Source: Actinomycetota bacterium (GTDB lineage Bacteria > Actinomycetota > CADDZG01 > JAHWKV01 > JAOPZY01). From it: a stretch of DNA of 64,000 nucleotides. This document shows positions 16,928-24,505 of this stretch, one piece after another. The stretch's first letter is position 1, and each line of letters opens with the position of its first letter. The position numbers were made by a program, and so were the translations under genes. The notes beneath the pieces are model-generated. The model did no database searches, was not told the origin of the DNA, and was given only the letters and a program-made list of their open reading frames with translations. The stretch covers positions 24,505 through 88,504 of the forward strand of contig DASTWV010000053.1 in NCBI GenBank assembly GCA_035765775.1, given 5' to 3'.

Positions 16928-16954
16928 CAAGCAATGTTTCGCGGGCCGGTGGCC

Positions 16955-17230
16955 CTACGGCAGGGTCAGCTTCTCCCCGGTGTAGATCTCCCCGTCGCCG
17001 AGGTTGTTGGCCTGCTGCAGGTCGTAGATGTACTGGCGAGGGTCCTCCTGCGGGGCGTAGTGCTCGGCCAGGCTCCACAGGGTCTCGCCCGGCGCCACGA
17101 CGTGGACCACCGGCGGCGGCACCGACCCGGGAGCGCCCGCCCAGAGCGCGGGCTTGGCGAACATGACCAGCAGGCAGGCCCCGGCGGCCACGACGAACGC
17201 CCGTACCCGGGAACGTCTGTTCGTTGTCAT
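16955..17230 (-). CDS. LysM-domain membrane protein, likely SOS-induced division inhibitor (YneA/DivS/ChiZ-like)
   Basis: 91 residues from an ATG at 17230. A short cytoplasmic basic start is followed by one membrane helix (AFVVAAGACLLVMFA, about 11-25), a linker, and one LysM domain (about 42-90: VVAPGETLWSLAEHY ... NNLGDGEIYTGEKLTLP) that binds peptidoglycan. It is divergent from lexA with an SOS box between them, the arrangement of Bacillus yneA and mycobacterial Rv2719c (ChiZ), which delay cell division during DNA damage. The role is inferred from architecture and position. Confidence 0.8.
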   Translation of the reverse strand: MTTNRRSRVRAFVVAAGACLLVMFAKPALWAGAPGSVPPPVVHVVAPGETLWSLAEHYAPQEDPRQYIYDLQQANNLGDGEIYTGEKLTLP

Positions 17231-17273
17231 GGTGCCACTGTAGGTCGGGGGCCGGGGGCCGTCAAGAGAAAAC

Positions 17274-17287
17274 CGAACAAATGTTTG
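17274..17287. promoter_or_regulatory. SOS box (LexA operator) between lexA and the LysM gene
   Basis: CGAACAAATGTTTG fits the Gram-positive/actinobacterial SOS consensus CGAAC-N4-GTTYG. It is 44 bases from the LysM start and about 95 from the lexA start, so it could control both divergent genes, giving lexA autoregulation. A second box of the same type precedes recA. Confidence 0.9.
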
Positions 17288-17381
17288 CCTTTTTTCCGCT
17301 GAGCCCCTACACTGGCCCTCGAACCACCCGCAACGACGCATCAACAGAGCACAACAGTCCGAACCGACCTGGGAGGTGCCC

Positions 17382-18050
17382 ATGAACGAGCGACCGCTGG
17401 ACTCCGGAACCCGCCTCCCCGACGGGACCGACCTCAGCACCCGGCAGCGAGCCATCCTGGACTACATCGTCCAGAGCGTGGAGGAGCGGGGCTACCCGCC
17501 GGCCGTGCGGGAGATCGGCGATGCGGTAGGCCTGGCGTCGCCCAGTACGGTCCACGTCCACCTGAAGACGCTGGAGGACCGGGGCTACCTGCGCCGGGAC
17601 CCCACCAAGCCCCGGGCGATCGAGGTCCGCTGGGAAGGTGGGGCGCCCCGCCGGGCGGCGGCGCAGACCCTGCCGGTCTACGGGTCGATCGCCGCCGGGC
17701 CGACCTCCCTGGCCGAGCAGACGCAGGAAGGCACCATCGCCGTCCCGGAGGAGTTCGTGGACGACACCCCCCACTTCGTGCTCCGCGTGCGGGGCGAGTC
17801 GATGATCGGCGCCGGCATCAACGACGGCGACTACGCGGTCATCCGGGCCAACGCCAACCCGTCCAACGGCGAGATCGTGGCCGCCCAGGTCGAGGGACCG
17901 ACCGGCGAGGCTGAGGCGACGGTGAAGCGGTTCTTCCGCACCGGGGGCCGCATCGTGCTGATGCCCGAGAACCCCAACGTCGACCCGATCGAGCCCGAGG
18001 GCGAGGTCCGGGTCCTGGGCAAGGTGGTGGCGATCCTCCGGCGGATGTAG
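17382..18050 (+). CDS. lexA: LexA repressor
   Basis: 222 residues. I chose the ATG at 17382, five bases after GGGAGG, rather than the GTG at 17376 that overlaps that site. An N-terminal winged helix (about 16-80, with GYPPAVREIGDAVGL and SPSTVHVHLKTLEDRGYL) recognises SOS boxes. The Ala-Gly cleavage site is in SIAAGPTS. The catalytic Ser is in RGESMIGAGI and the Lys in ATVKRFF, so self-cleavage stimulated by RecA filaments should be intact. A LexA site lies in its own promoter region. Confidence 0.97.
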   Translation: MNERPLDSGTRLPDGTDLSTRQRAILDYIVQSVEERGYPPAVREIGDAVGLASPSTVHVHLKTLEDRGYLRRDPTKPRAIEVRWEGGAPRRAAAQTLPVYGSIAAGPTSLAEQTQEGTIAVPEEFVDDTPHFVLRVRGESMIGAGINDGDYAVIRANANPSNGEIVAAQVEGPTGEAEATVKRFFRTGGRIVLMPENPNVDPIEPEGEVRVLGKVVAILRRM

Positions 18051-18067
18051 GCCCCGAAGGGATCGAC

Positions 18068-18375
18068 ATGGACATCGGAGCCGCTAAGGACGACGTTGAG
18101 CGTGAAGCCACCTACCGCTTCATCAATTCTGAGATCGGCGAACAAGGCCGCGTCCTCCTGGAAGAGGCCCGCGGCATTGACGCCAAGGCCACTGTCGTCG
18201 CTGGGTTCACGAGTTGTCCGAGGCGGCTCCGGTGTATGTCGTCGGGCAGGTGGCGGGAACAAAGGCGAAGATCTACCAGGGCGTCCAGACGGAAAGTTCG
18301 CTTGCGACGACGAGAAGGCAGACGCTGAGAGACCAGAGTAGCGCCTTGGTGTTTGCCATTCTGAGGTTCGCTTGA
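18068..18375 (+). pseudogene. Frameshifted remnant of a small membrane-type hypothetical protein
   Basis: The frame from an ATG at 18068 reads coherently for about 48 residues (RFINSEIGEQGRVLLEEARG ... ATVVAGF) and then turns into Arg-rich nonsense. A different frame continues VVGQVAGTKAKIYQGVQTES ... LRDQSSALVFAILRFA to a TGA at 18373-18375. The join, around 18210-18235, implies at least one frameshift and probable loss of membrane helices. I do not recognise the function. It starts 17 bases after lexA and is followed by a small ORF. Confidence 0.5.
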
Positions 18376-18387
18376 AAGGGTCCGCCC

Positions 18388-18567
18388 ATGAACGAAACGA
18401 AGTCGAATGGCCTTCCGCCGACCCCCCCGCCAAAGCCCCCGGCTCCCAAGGTGGGCAGTCGGGAGCCCCAGCCTGCCATGGTCGCCAATGATCGGCTGAT
18501 CGGCCGCTCGATTGTCGGCGGCGGAGCACCGGCAAAGCGCACATGGCACGTGACGCCCCGGACTTAG
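18388..18567 (+). CDS. Small proline-rich ORF, unknown function
   Basis: 59 residues starting MNETKSNGLPPTPPPKPP and ending KRTWHVTPRT. The ATG at 18388 is preceded by a purine-rich GAAAGGG. It follows the pseudogene by 12 bases, so the two probably formed a gene pair. Base composition is less GC-biased at third positions than in neighbouring housekeeping genes, consistent with transferred or decaying DNA. Confidence 0.4.
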   Translation: MNETKSNGLPPTPPPKPPAPKVGSREPQPAMVANDRLIGRSIVGGGAPAKRTWHVTPRT

Positions 18568-18681
18568 GGCCCGCAAGGCGCGTCGGCACTCCGGCCGCGA
18601 GTCGAGTCGCCATCGCCGACGGCCGCGGGCCGTTCAGCGGTTGGACCGAAGGCGCATAGTTATGGATTGCGGTGACAAATA

Positions 18682-18733
18682 GTCTGTGAGTGCTGAGGTC
18701 CGTATAGCACCCCCGCAGACTCACGGACTTCAG
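18682..18733 (-). repeat. Dispersed palindromic intergenic repeat, copy A
   Basis: Read on the minus strand this copy begins GTCCGTGAGTCTGCGGGGGT, has GCTATACGG at its centre and ends CTCAGCACTCACAGAC, so its ends are inverted repeats of GTCYGTGAGT. It closely matches copy B (48808-48860) and the first half of copy C (63835-63884). It sits 12 bases past the hflX stop. I do not recognise the family. Confidence 0.7.
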
Positions 18734-18744
18734 TCGCCCGGCCC

Positions 18745-20145
18745 CTACCCGTCCTCGCCCGCACCCGCACCTTCCAGGGGCGCGTCCACCAGGTACTCCC
18801 CCAGCCGGGCCAGGACGGCGGTCGATGTGCGAACCTGGAGGCGGGCGCCGCCGGGCTCGAACGACTCGTCCAGCACCTCGGCCTCGTCGTGGAGTTGGCT
18901 GCGGATGTCGCCCCGCTCGAAGGGCACGAAGAACTCGGCCACCAGGTGGGCCGCCCGGATGCGGTCGGCGACCACCGACAGCAAGTCGTCCAGCCCTTCG
19001 CCGGTCAGGGCGGAGATGAACACCGACCCCGGGAAGCGGGCCGCCAGCGCCACCGCCCCCCCGGCGGGCAGCAGGTCCCGCTTGTTCAGCACCACCATCG
19101 ACGGGAGGTCCTGCGCCCCGATCTCGGCCAGCACCCGCTCGACCGCCTCCAAGTGCGCCACCGGATCGGGCTGGGCGGCGTCGACGACGTGGAGCAGCAG
19201 ATCGGAGCCCGCCGTCTCCTCCAGCGTCGAGCGGAAGGCCTCCACCAGCGTGTGGGGCAGCTTCTTGACGAACCCCACGGTGTCGGTCAGGACCACGTCC
19301 CGCCCGTCGGGCAGCGACAGCCGCCGGGCGGTGGGGTCCAGCGTCGAGAACAGCCGGTCCTCTACCAGCACCCCGGCCCCGGTCAGGGCGTTGAGCAGCG
19401 TCGACTTCCCCGAGTTCGTGTAGCCCACCAGCGAGATCTGGGGCACGCCGGAGCGGACCCGCCGGCCCCGCTTGGTCTCCCGGGTGCGCTCCAGGTCCTC
19501 CAGGTCCCGGCGCAGCTTCTGCAGCCGGCGCCGGATGCGCCGGCGGTCGACCTCCAGCTTGGTCTCGCCCGGCCCCCGCCTCGTGCCGATGCCACCGCCC
19601 ATGCGGCTGAGGACCTCGCCCCAGCCCCGGAGCCGCGGCAGGTCGTAGGTGAGCTGGGCGAGCTCCACCTGCAACTTGCCCTCGGCGGAGTGGGCGTGCT
19701 GGGAGAAGACGTCCAGGATGAGGCCGGTGCGGTCGATGATCTTCAGCTGGTCGGGGGCCAGCGGGTTCACGCCGGCCAGGTCCTCCAGGTTGCGCCCCTG
19801 GGCGGGGGCCAGCTCGTCGTCGAAGATGACCGCGCTGGCGTGCAGTGCCTTGGCGAGATGGATGACCTCCCGGGCCTTGCCGCTGCCCAGGTAGGTGGCC
19901 GGCTCCGGGGTGTCGCGTACCTGGAGCACCCGCTCGACCGCCTCCGCCCCCGCCGTGTCGGCCAGGAGGGCCAGCTCCTCGAGCGACGCCTCGGCCTCCT
20001 CAAGCTCGCTCGACGACCGGGCCAGGCCGACCAGCACCACCCGCTCCCGCTCCTCGGAGCCCGGCCCGCCCGGGCCGGCGCTGGCCCCTCCAGAAGCCGC
20101 GCCCCGGGACGCCCCGCCGGCCGAGGCCCGAACCCTGCCCGTCAC
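18745..20145 (-). CDS. hflX: Ribosome-associated GTPase HflX
   Basis: 466 residues. HflX binds the large ribosomal subunit and splits or rescues stalled ribosomes under stress. The N-terminal glycine-rich domain (about 35-230) carries TYLGSGKAREV and GGGIGTRRGPGETKLEVDRR. The Era/Obg-type G domain (about 238-410) has GYTNSGKST, DPTARR, DTVGFV and NKRD. The first ~30 residues are Ala/Gly-rich and poorly conserved. The GTG at 20145 overlaps the dapL stop by three bases, so it is translationally coupled to the upstream genes. Confidence 0.95.
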   Translation of the reverse strand: MTGRVRASAGGASRGAASGGASAGPGGPGSEERERVVLVGLARSSSELEEAEASLEELALLADTAGAEAVERVLQVRDTPEPATYLGSGKAREVIHLAKALHASAVIFDDELAPAQGRNLEDLAGVNPLAPDQLKIIDRTGLILDVFSQHAHSAEGKLQVELAQLTYDLPRLRGWGEVLSRMGGGIGTRRGPGETKLEVDRRRIRRRLQKLRRDLEDLERTRETKRGRRVRSGVPQISLVGYTNSGKSTLLNALTGAGVLVEDRLFSTLDPTARRLSLPDGRDVVLTDTVGFVKKLPHTLVEAFRSTLEETAGSDLLLHVVDAAQPDPVAHLEAVERVLAEIGAQDLPSMVVLNKRDLLPAGGAVALAARFPGSVFISALTGEGLDDLLSVVADRIRAAHLVAEFFVPFERGDIRSQLHDEAEVLDESFEPGGARLQVRTSTAVLARLGEYLVDAPLEGAGAGEDG

Positions 20146-21359
20146 CGACCTCCAGCCGCTCCGCCTGCGGCACCACTGCCGACGGACCTCCCGCCCGCCG
20201 CACGCAATGCCCGGGCGATGCGCTCGGCCCCCTCGGCCAGGCGGTCGTCGTCAATCGTGAGCGAAAAGCGGACAAAACCCTCTCCCGCCGCCCCGTAGCC
20301 GACCCCGGGGGTGACGACCACCCCGGCCCGGTCCAGCAGGAAGTCGGCGAAGGCCTGGGACGGCTCGCCGCCCGGGGTCGGCGCCCACAGGTACAGCGCC
20401 GCCTTGGGCGGGACCAGGGCCCAGCCCGCCGCATTGAGGGCGTCCACCAGGGTGTCCCGCCGCCGGGTGTACACCGCGCACTGGGCGGCCACGGCCTCCT
20501 GCGGGCCGTTGAGCGCCTCGATGCCCGCCCGCTGCAGGGCGTTGAAGATGCCCGAGTCGATGTTGGTCTTCACCCGGCCGAGCGCCTCGACCGCCACCGG
20601 CGACCCGACCGCCCAGCCGATCCGCCAGCCGGTCATGTTGTAGGTCTTCGACAGCGAGCCGAACTCGAGGGCGACCTCCGTCGCCCCCGGGGTCTGCAGG
20701 ACACTGGGGGCGACATAGCCGTCGTAGGTGACGTCGACATAGGCGGCGTCGTGGGCCAGCAGCAGGTTGTGGCTGCGGCAGAACTCGACCGCCTGCTCGA
20801 AGGTCCCGGGCGCCACCGTCGCCGAGGTCGGGTTCCCCGGGTAGTTCAGCCAGAGGATCTTGGCGGCCACGGCGTCGCCCGGGCTGATCTCGCCCAGCCG
20901 GGGCTGGAAGCCATGGGCAGCTTCCAACGGGAAGGGCACCGGCCGGCCTCCGGCCAGGATGGCGCTGGTGGCGTAGACCGGGTAGCCCGGGTCGGGGATG
21001 AGGACGGTGTCGCCCGGATCCACGAAGGCGGTCGCCAAGTTGTGGATGCCCTCCTTCGACCCGATGAGCGGGAGCACCTGCGACTCCGGGTCGAGGTCGA
21101 TGCCGAAGCGCCGCTGGTAGTAGCCGGCGATGGCCCGGCGCAGGTCCGCCAGCCCGTAGTACGACGGGTAGCGGTGGTTGGCGGGGTCGGCGACCGCCGC
21201 CTGAGCAGCGGCCACGATGTGGCCCGGGGTGGGTAGGTCGGGGTCGCCGATGGCGAACGAGATGACGTCCACTCCCCGGTCGCGGGCCTCGGCGATCCGC
21301 CGGTCCAGCGTGGCGAACAGGTAGGGCGGCAGCTGGTCGATCCGTTTGGCCGTCCTCAC
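20142..21359 (-). CDS. dapL: LL-diaminopimelate aminotransferase-like PLP enzyme
   Basis: 405 residues, fold-type I aminotransferase. I chose the GTG at 21359, just before RTAKRIDQLPPYLFATLDRR, with a GAGGGG site upstream. Family features are ISFAIGDPDLPTPGHIV, RYPSYYGLADLRRAIA, LIGSKEGIHNLA, NYPGNPTSA and the PLP-lysine motif GSLSKTYNMTGWRIGW. LL-DAP aminotransferase converts tetrahydrodipicolinate directly to LL-DAP, bypassing the succinylase steps. The neighbour is a dapF-like gene, and dapA and dapB are also in the window, which supports the assignment over other aminotransferases of the same subgroup. Confidence 0.85.
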   Translation of the reverse strand: MRTAKRIDQLPPYLFATLDRRIAEARDRGVDVISFAIGDPDLPTPGHIVAAAQAAVADPANHRYPSYYGLADLRRAIAGYYQRRFGIDLDPESQVLPLIGSKEGIHNLATAFVDPGDTVLIPDPGYPVYATSAILAGGRPVPFPLEAAHGFQPRLGEISPGDAVAAKILWLNYPGNPTSATVAPGTFEQAVEFCRSHNLLLAHDAAYVDVTYDGYVAPSVLQTPGATEVALEFGSLSKTYNMTGWRIGWAVGSPVAVEALGRVKTNIDSGIFNALQRAGIEALNGPQEAVAAQCAVYTRRRDTLVDALNAAGWALVPPKAALYLWAPTPGGEPSQAFADFLLDRAGVVVTPGVGYGAAGEGFVRFSLTIDDDRLAEGAERIARALRAAGGRSVGSGAAGGAAGGR

Positions 21360-21369
21360 GCGCGGCCCC

Positions 21370-22164
21370 TCACGGCAGGGCTCCGTCGTACACGTGGGCG
21401 GCCGGGCCGGTCTGGTAGAGGTGGCCGTCCTCGCCGCGCTCGACGACCAGGTCACCGCCCAGGGTGCGCACGGTTGCCCGGTCCAGCCCGGCGGCGGCCA
21501 CCGCGGCGGTCGAGCCCGAACCCGATGCCAGCGTCACCCCCACCCCCCGCTCCCAGAAGCGCACGGCGAGGGCGTCGTCGCCTTCCACCTGGACGAACTC
21601 GACGTTGGTGCGGTTGGGGAAGTGGTCGTGGGTCTCGACCTGGGGTCCCAGCTCCAGGATCGGCACCACCGCCAGGTCCTCGACGATGGTGACCGCGTGC
21701 GGGTTGCCGGTCGCCACCTTGTGCCAGGTGCGGTCGAACAGCTCGACGGTGCCCTGCAGCTGCGGGACGCCCATGTCCACCCGGACGCTGGCCACCTCGC
21801 CCTCGGCCACGGCGATCTCCACCACCTTGATGTCACCGCCGCACTCCACCCGGATGCGGGGTTGCGACCACAACCCGGCCTCGTGCAGGAAGCGGCCGAC
21901 GCAGCGCAGCCCGTTGCCGGACACCTCGGCCACCCCGCCGTCGGCATTGAACAGCCGGAAGTGGAAATCGATCTCCGGGCTGGAGGACGGCACCAGCCGG
22001 ATGATGCCGTCGGCCCCGATACCGAAGTGCCGGTCGCAGGCGAAGCGGGCCAGCTCGGGGGTGACGTCCTCGATGAAGATGATGATGAAGTCGTTGCCCA
22101 GCCCCTGGTACTTGGAGAACTCGATCGGGGGCCCCTTCGGGCGAACCGGTACCTCACCGCTCAC
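21370..22164 (-). CDS. dapF: Diaminopimelate epimerase-like protein with both catalytic Cys replaced by Ser
   Basis: 264 residues with the DapF fold: KYQGLGNDFI near the start, RHFGIGADGI, NADGGVAEVSGNGLRCVGRF, TGNPHAV, and the GVTLASGSGSTAA loop. The two active-site Cys positions (usually CGNG and ACGTG) are Ser82 and Ser214 here (codons TCC at 21919-21921 and TCG at 21523-21525). Genuine DapF uses the thiol pair to interconvert LL- and meso-DAP, so the mechanism or activity may differ. The GTG at 22164 overlaps the miaA stop; dapL follows after 10 bases, still implying a DAP role. Confidence 0.85.
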   Translation of the reverse strand: MSGEVPVRPKGPPIEFSKYQGLGNDFIIIFIEDVTPELARFACDRHFGIGADGIIRLVPSSSPEIDFHFRLFNADGGVAEVSGNGLRCVGRFLHEAGLWSQPRIRVECGGDIKVVEIAVAEGEVASVRVDMGVPQLQGTVELFDRTWHKVATGNPHAVTIVEDLAVVPILELGPQVETHDHFPNRTNVEFVQVEGDDALAVRFWERGVGVTLASGSGSTAAVAAAGLDRATVRTLGGDLVVERGEDGHLYQTGPAAHVYDGALP

Positions 22165-23081
22165 GCCGCCGCCTCCCTTCCCGCTCGTAGTGCCGCCGCG
22201 GCACCCGCCGCATCGGCGTTGAACCACGCCACCCGGGGATCAGCCCCGAACCACCGCTCCTGGCGGCGGGCGAACCGGCGGGTCCGGACCTTGATGGCCA
22301 TGACCGACTCCTCCAGGGTGCAGTCCCCGTCCAGAAAGGCGAGCACCTGGGCGTAGCCGAGCGCCTGCACCGACGTCGCCGACGCCCGCATCCCGGCGGC
22401 CACCAGGCCCTCGACCTCGGCGACCAGCCCCCGCTCGATCTGGGCCTCCACCCGCACCTCGATGCGCCGGTCCAGCTCCGGGCGGGGGGCGGTGAGCCCG
22501 ACGAGGGTCACGTCGAACACCGACTCGGGCTGGCGCCAGGCGGTCCGGAACGCCGAGAAGGGCCGCCCGGTCACCTCGAGGACCTCGAGGGCCCGGATCG
22601 TCCGCCGGGCGTTGGCCGGGTCGATGAGCGCCGCCGCCTGGGGATCCAGGCCTGCGAGGCGCCGGTGCAGGGCCTGCGCACCTACCTCGGCCGCCTCCGC
22701 CTCGAGCGATGCCCGCACCGCCGGGTCGGTGCCGGGGAAATCGAAGGGATCGATGACCGCCCGCACGTAGAGCCCGGAGCCGCCGACCAGCAGGGGCACG
22801 CGCCCGGCGGCGACCACCGCGCTCACCGCCGCCCGGGCCCGCGCCTGGAAGTCGGCGACCGTCAGGGTGTGGCTGGGCTCGACGATGTCGATGAGGTGGT
22901 GGGGCACCCGCGAGCGCTCGGCCGCCGAGGGCTTGTCCGTGCCGATGTCCATCCCGCGGTACACCATGGCCGAGTCCATCGAGACGATCTCGGCCCCCAG
23001 CCCGGGGGCGATCTCCAGGGCGAGGGCGGTCTTGCCGGCGGCGGTGGGGCCGACGAGCGCCAGGACCCGCGGCCGGGTCAC
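22161..23081 (-). CDS. miaA: tRNA dimethylallyltransferase
   Basis: 306 residues. It adds an isopentenyl group to A37 of tRNAs reading UNN codons, the substrate for MiaB. A P-loop (LVGPTAAGKTALAL) at the N-terminus, the AEIVSMDSAMVYRGMDIGT motif with the catalytic Asp, HHLIDIVEP, VGGSGLYVRAV and a C-terminal QALGYAQVLAFL are all present. The GTG at 23081 overlaps the miaB stop by three bases, and its own stop overlaps dapF, forming a tightly coupled operon. Confidence 0.96.
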   Translation of the reverse strand: MTRPRVLALVGPTAAGKTALALEIAPGLGAEIVSMDSAMVYRGMDIGTDKPSAAERSRVPHHLIDIVEPSHTLTVADFQARARAAVSAVVAAGRVPLLVGGSGLYVRAVIDPFDFPGTDPAVRASLEAEAAEVGAQALHRRLAGLDPQAAALIDPANARRTIRALEVLEVTGRPFSAFRTAWRQPESVFDVTLVGLTAPRPELDRRIEVRVEAQIERGLVAEVEGLVAAGMRASATSVQALGYAQVLAFLDGDCTLEESVMAIKVRTRRFARRQERWFGADPRVAWFNADAAGAAAALRAGREAAA

Positions 23082-24424
23082 CGGGGGGAGGCCCCGACCC
23101 GGTCGGGCACGACCTCGCCCTCCAGGTGGTGGGGGGCCGCGGACATCACCCGGGCGTGGACGAACTGCCCGTCTGCGAGCACACCGTCGGGGTCCGGCAC
23201 GTGCACGAGCTTGTTGGTCCGCGTGCGCCCGGTGGCCTTGCCCGGGACCTTCTTGGACGGCCCCTCGATGAGCAGCTCCACAATCTCGCCGACCAGGTCC
23301 CGGTTGTGGGCCAGGGAGTGGCGCTCCTGGGCGGCCACCAGGCGGTCGAAGCGCTCCTGCACCACCGGCTTGGGGATCTGGTCCTCCCGGGCCCCGGCCA
23401 CCGTCCCGGGGCGGGGCGAGTACTGGAAGGTGTAGGCGGCGTCGAAGGCCACCTCCTCCACGAGCGACAGGGTGCCGGCGAAGTCCTCCTCGGTCTCGCC
23501 CGGGAACCCCACGATGATGTCGGTGGTGATCGCCAGGCCGGGGATCTCCCGCCGGGCGAGGGCGATCTTGTCCAGGTAGCGCTCCCGGGAGTACGACCGC
23601 TTCATCTCCTTCAGCACCCGGTCGGAGCCGGACTGCAGCGGCAGGTGGAGGTGCTCGCACACCACACCCGACGCGGCCATCGCCCGGGCGACCGGCTCCC
23701 GGAAGTCCTTGGGATGCGGCGAGGTGAACCGCACCCGGCGCAGGCCCGGGATGCCGTCGAGCGCCAGGAGCAGGTCGGCGAACCGGGGCGTCCCGTACAC
23801 GTCGCGGCCGTAGGAGTTGACGTTCTGGCCGAGGAGGCTGACCTCGACCACCCCGTCGGCCACCAGGGCGGACACCTCGCCCAGGATGTCGCCGATACGC
23901 CGGGAGGTCTCGTGGCCCCGGACACTGGGCACGATGCAGAAGGTGCACGCGTTGTTGCAGCCGAACTGGATCGCCACCCAGGCGTGGGTCTTCGAGCCCC
24001 GGCGGGCGGGCAGGGCCGAGGGGAAGACCGAGAGGGTCTCGGCGAACTCGACCATGGGCACGCCCTGCGCCTCGGCCGCCCCCATGAGCCCGGGCAGGGC
24101 CTCGATGTTGCGGGTGCCGAAGACCACGTCCACCCAGGGTGCCTTCTGCACCACAAGGCCCCGGTCCTTCTCGGCGAGGCAGCCGCCGACCACGATCTGG
24201 CGGCCCGGCCGCTGCGCCTTGAGGGCCTTGACCGCGCCCAGGTTGCCGTAGAGCTTGTTGTCGGCGTTCTCCCGGATGGCGCAGGTATTGAAGAGGATGA
24301 CGTCGGCGTCCTCCGCCGAGTCCGCACGCCGGTAGCCCTGCGCCTCGAGGAGCCCCGCGATGCGCTCGGAGTCGTGCTCGTTCATCTGGCACCCGAAGGT
24401 GCGGATCCAGTAGCTCTTGGACAC
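23078..24424 (-). CDS. miaB: tRNA-2-methylthio-N6-dimethylallyladenosine synthase
   Basis: 448 residues, a radical-SAM methylthiotransferase that thiomethylates i6A37 made by MiaA. The N-terminal UPF0004 domain (about 3-120) has TFGCQMNEHDSERI and the Cys ligands of the auxiliary cluster (NTCAIRENA, VVGGCLAEK). The radical SAM core begins with the CxxxCxxC motif FGCNNACTFCIVP near 153. A C-terminal TRAM domain (about 370-440) binds tRNA. GTG start at 24424. It heads the miaB-miaA-dapF-dapL-hflX run. Confidence 0.96.
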   Translation of the reverse strand: MSKSYWIRTFGCQMNEHDSERIAGLLEAQGYRRADSAEDADVILFNTCAIRENADNKLYGNLGAVKALKAQRPGRQIVVGGCLAEKDRGLVVQKAPWVDVVFGTRNIEALPGLMGAAEAQGVPMVEFAETLSVFPSALPARRGSKTHAWVAIQFGCNNACTFCIVPSVRGHETSRRIGDILGEVSALVADGVVEVSLLGQNVNSYGRDVYGTPRFADLLLALDGIPGLRRVRFTSPHPKDFREPVARAMAASGVVCEHLHLPLQSGSDRVLKEMKRSYSRERYLDKIALARREIPGLAITTDIIVGFPGETEEDFAGTLSLVEEVAFDAAYTFQYSPRPGTVAGAREDQIPKPVVQERFDRLVAAQERHSLAHNRDLVGEIVELLIEGPSKKVPGKATGRTRTNKLVHVPDPDGVLADGQFVHARVMSAAPHHLEGEVVPDRVGASPR

Positions 24425-24505
24425 GGTGCCCCCACGATACCGGCGGCGGGGCGGGCGCGGCGGCCGTCCGGCGCCGGGGCGCCCGGGGGGCGTTGCTTCC
24501 CGGGC

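Noticed and set aside
22161..24392. 743-residue minus-strand frame joining miaA with sequence overlapping miaB
   Set aside because: The upstream half is out of frame with miaB and has shadow composition; the GTG at 23081 gives a normal-length MiaA.
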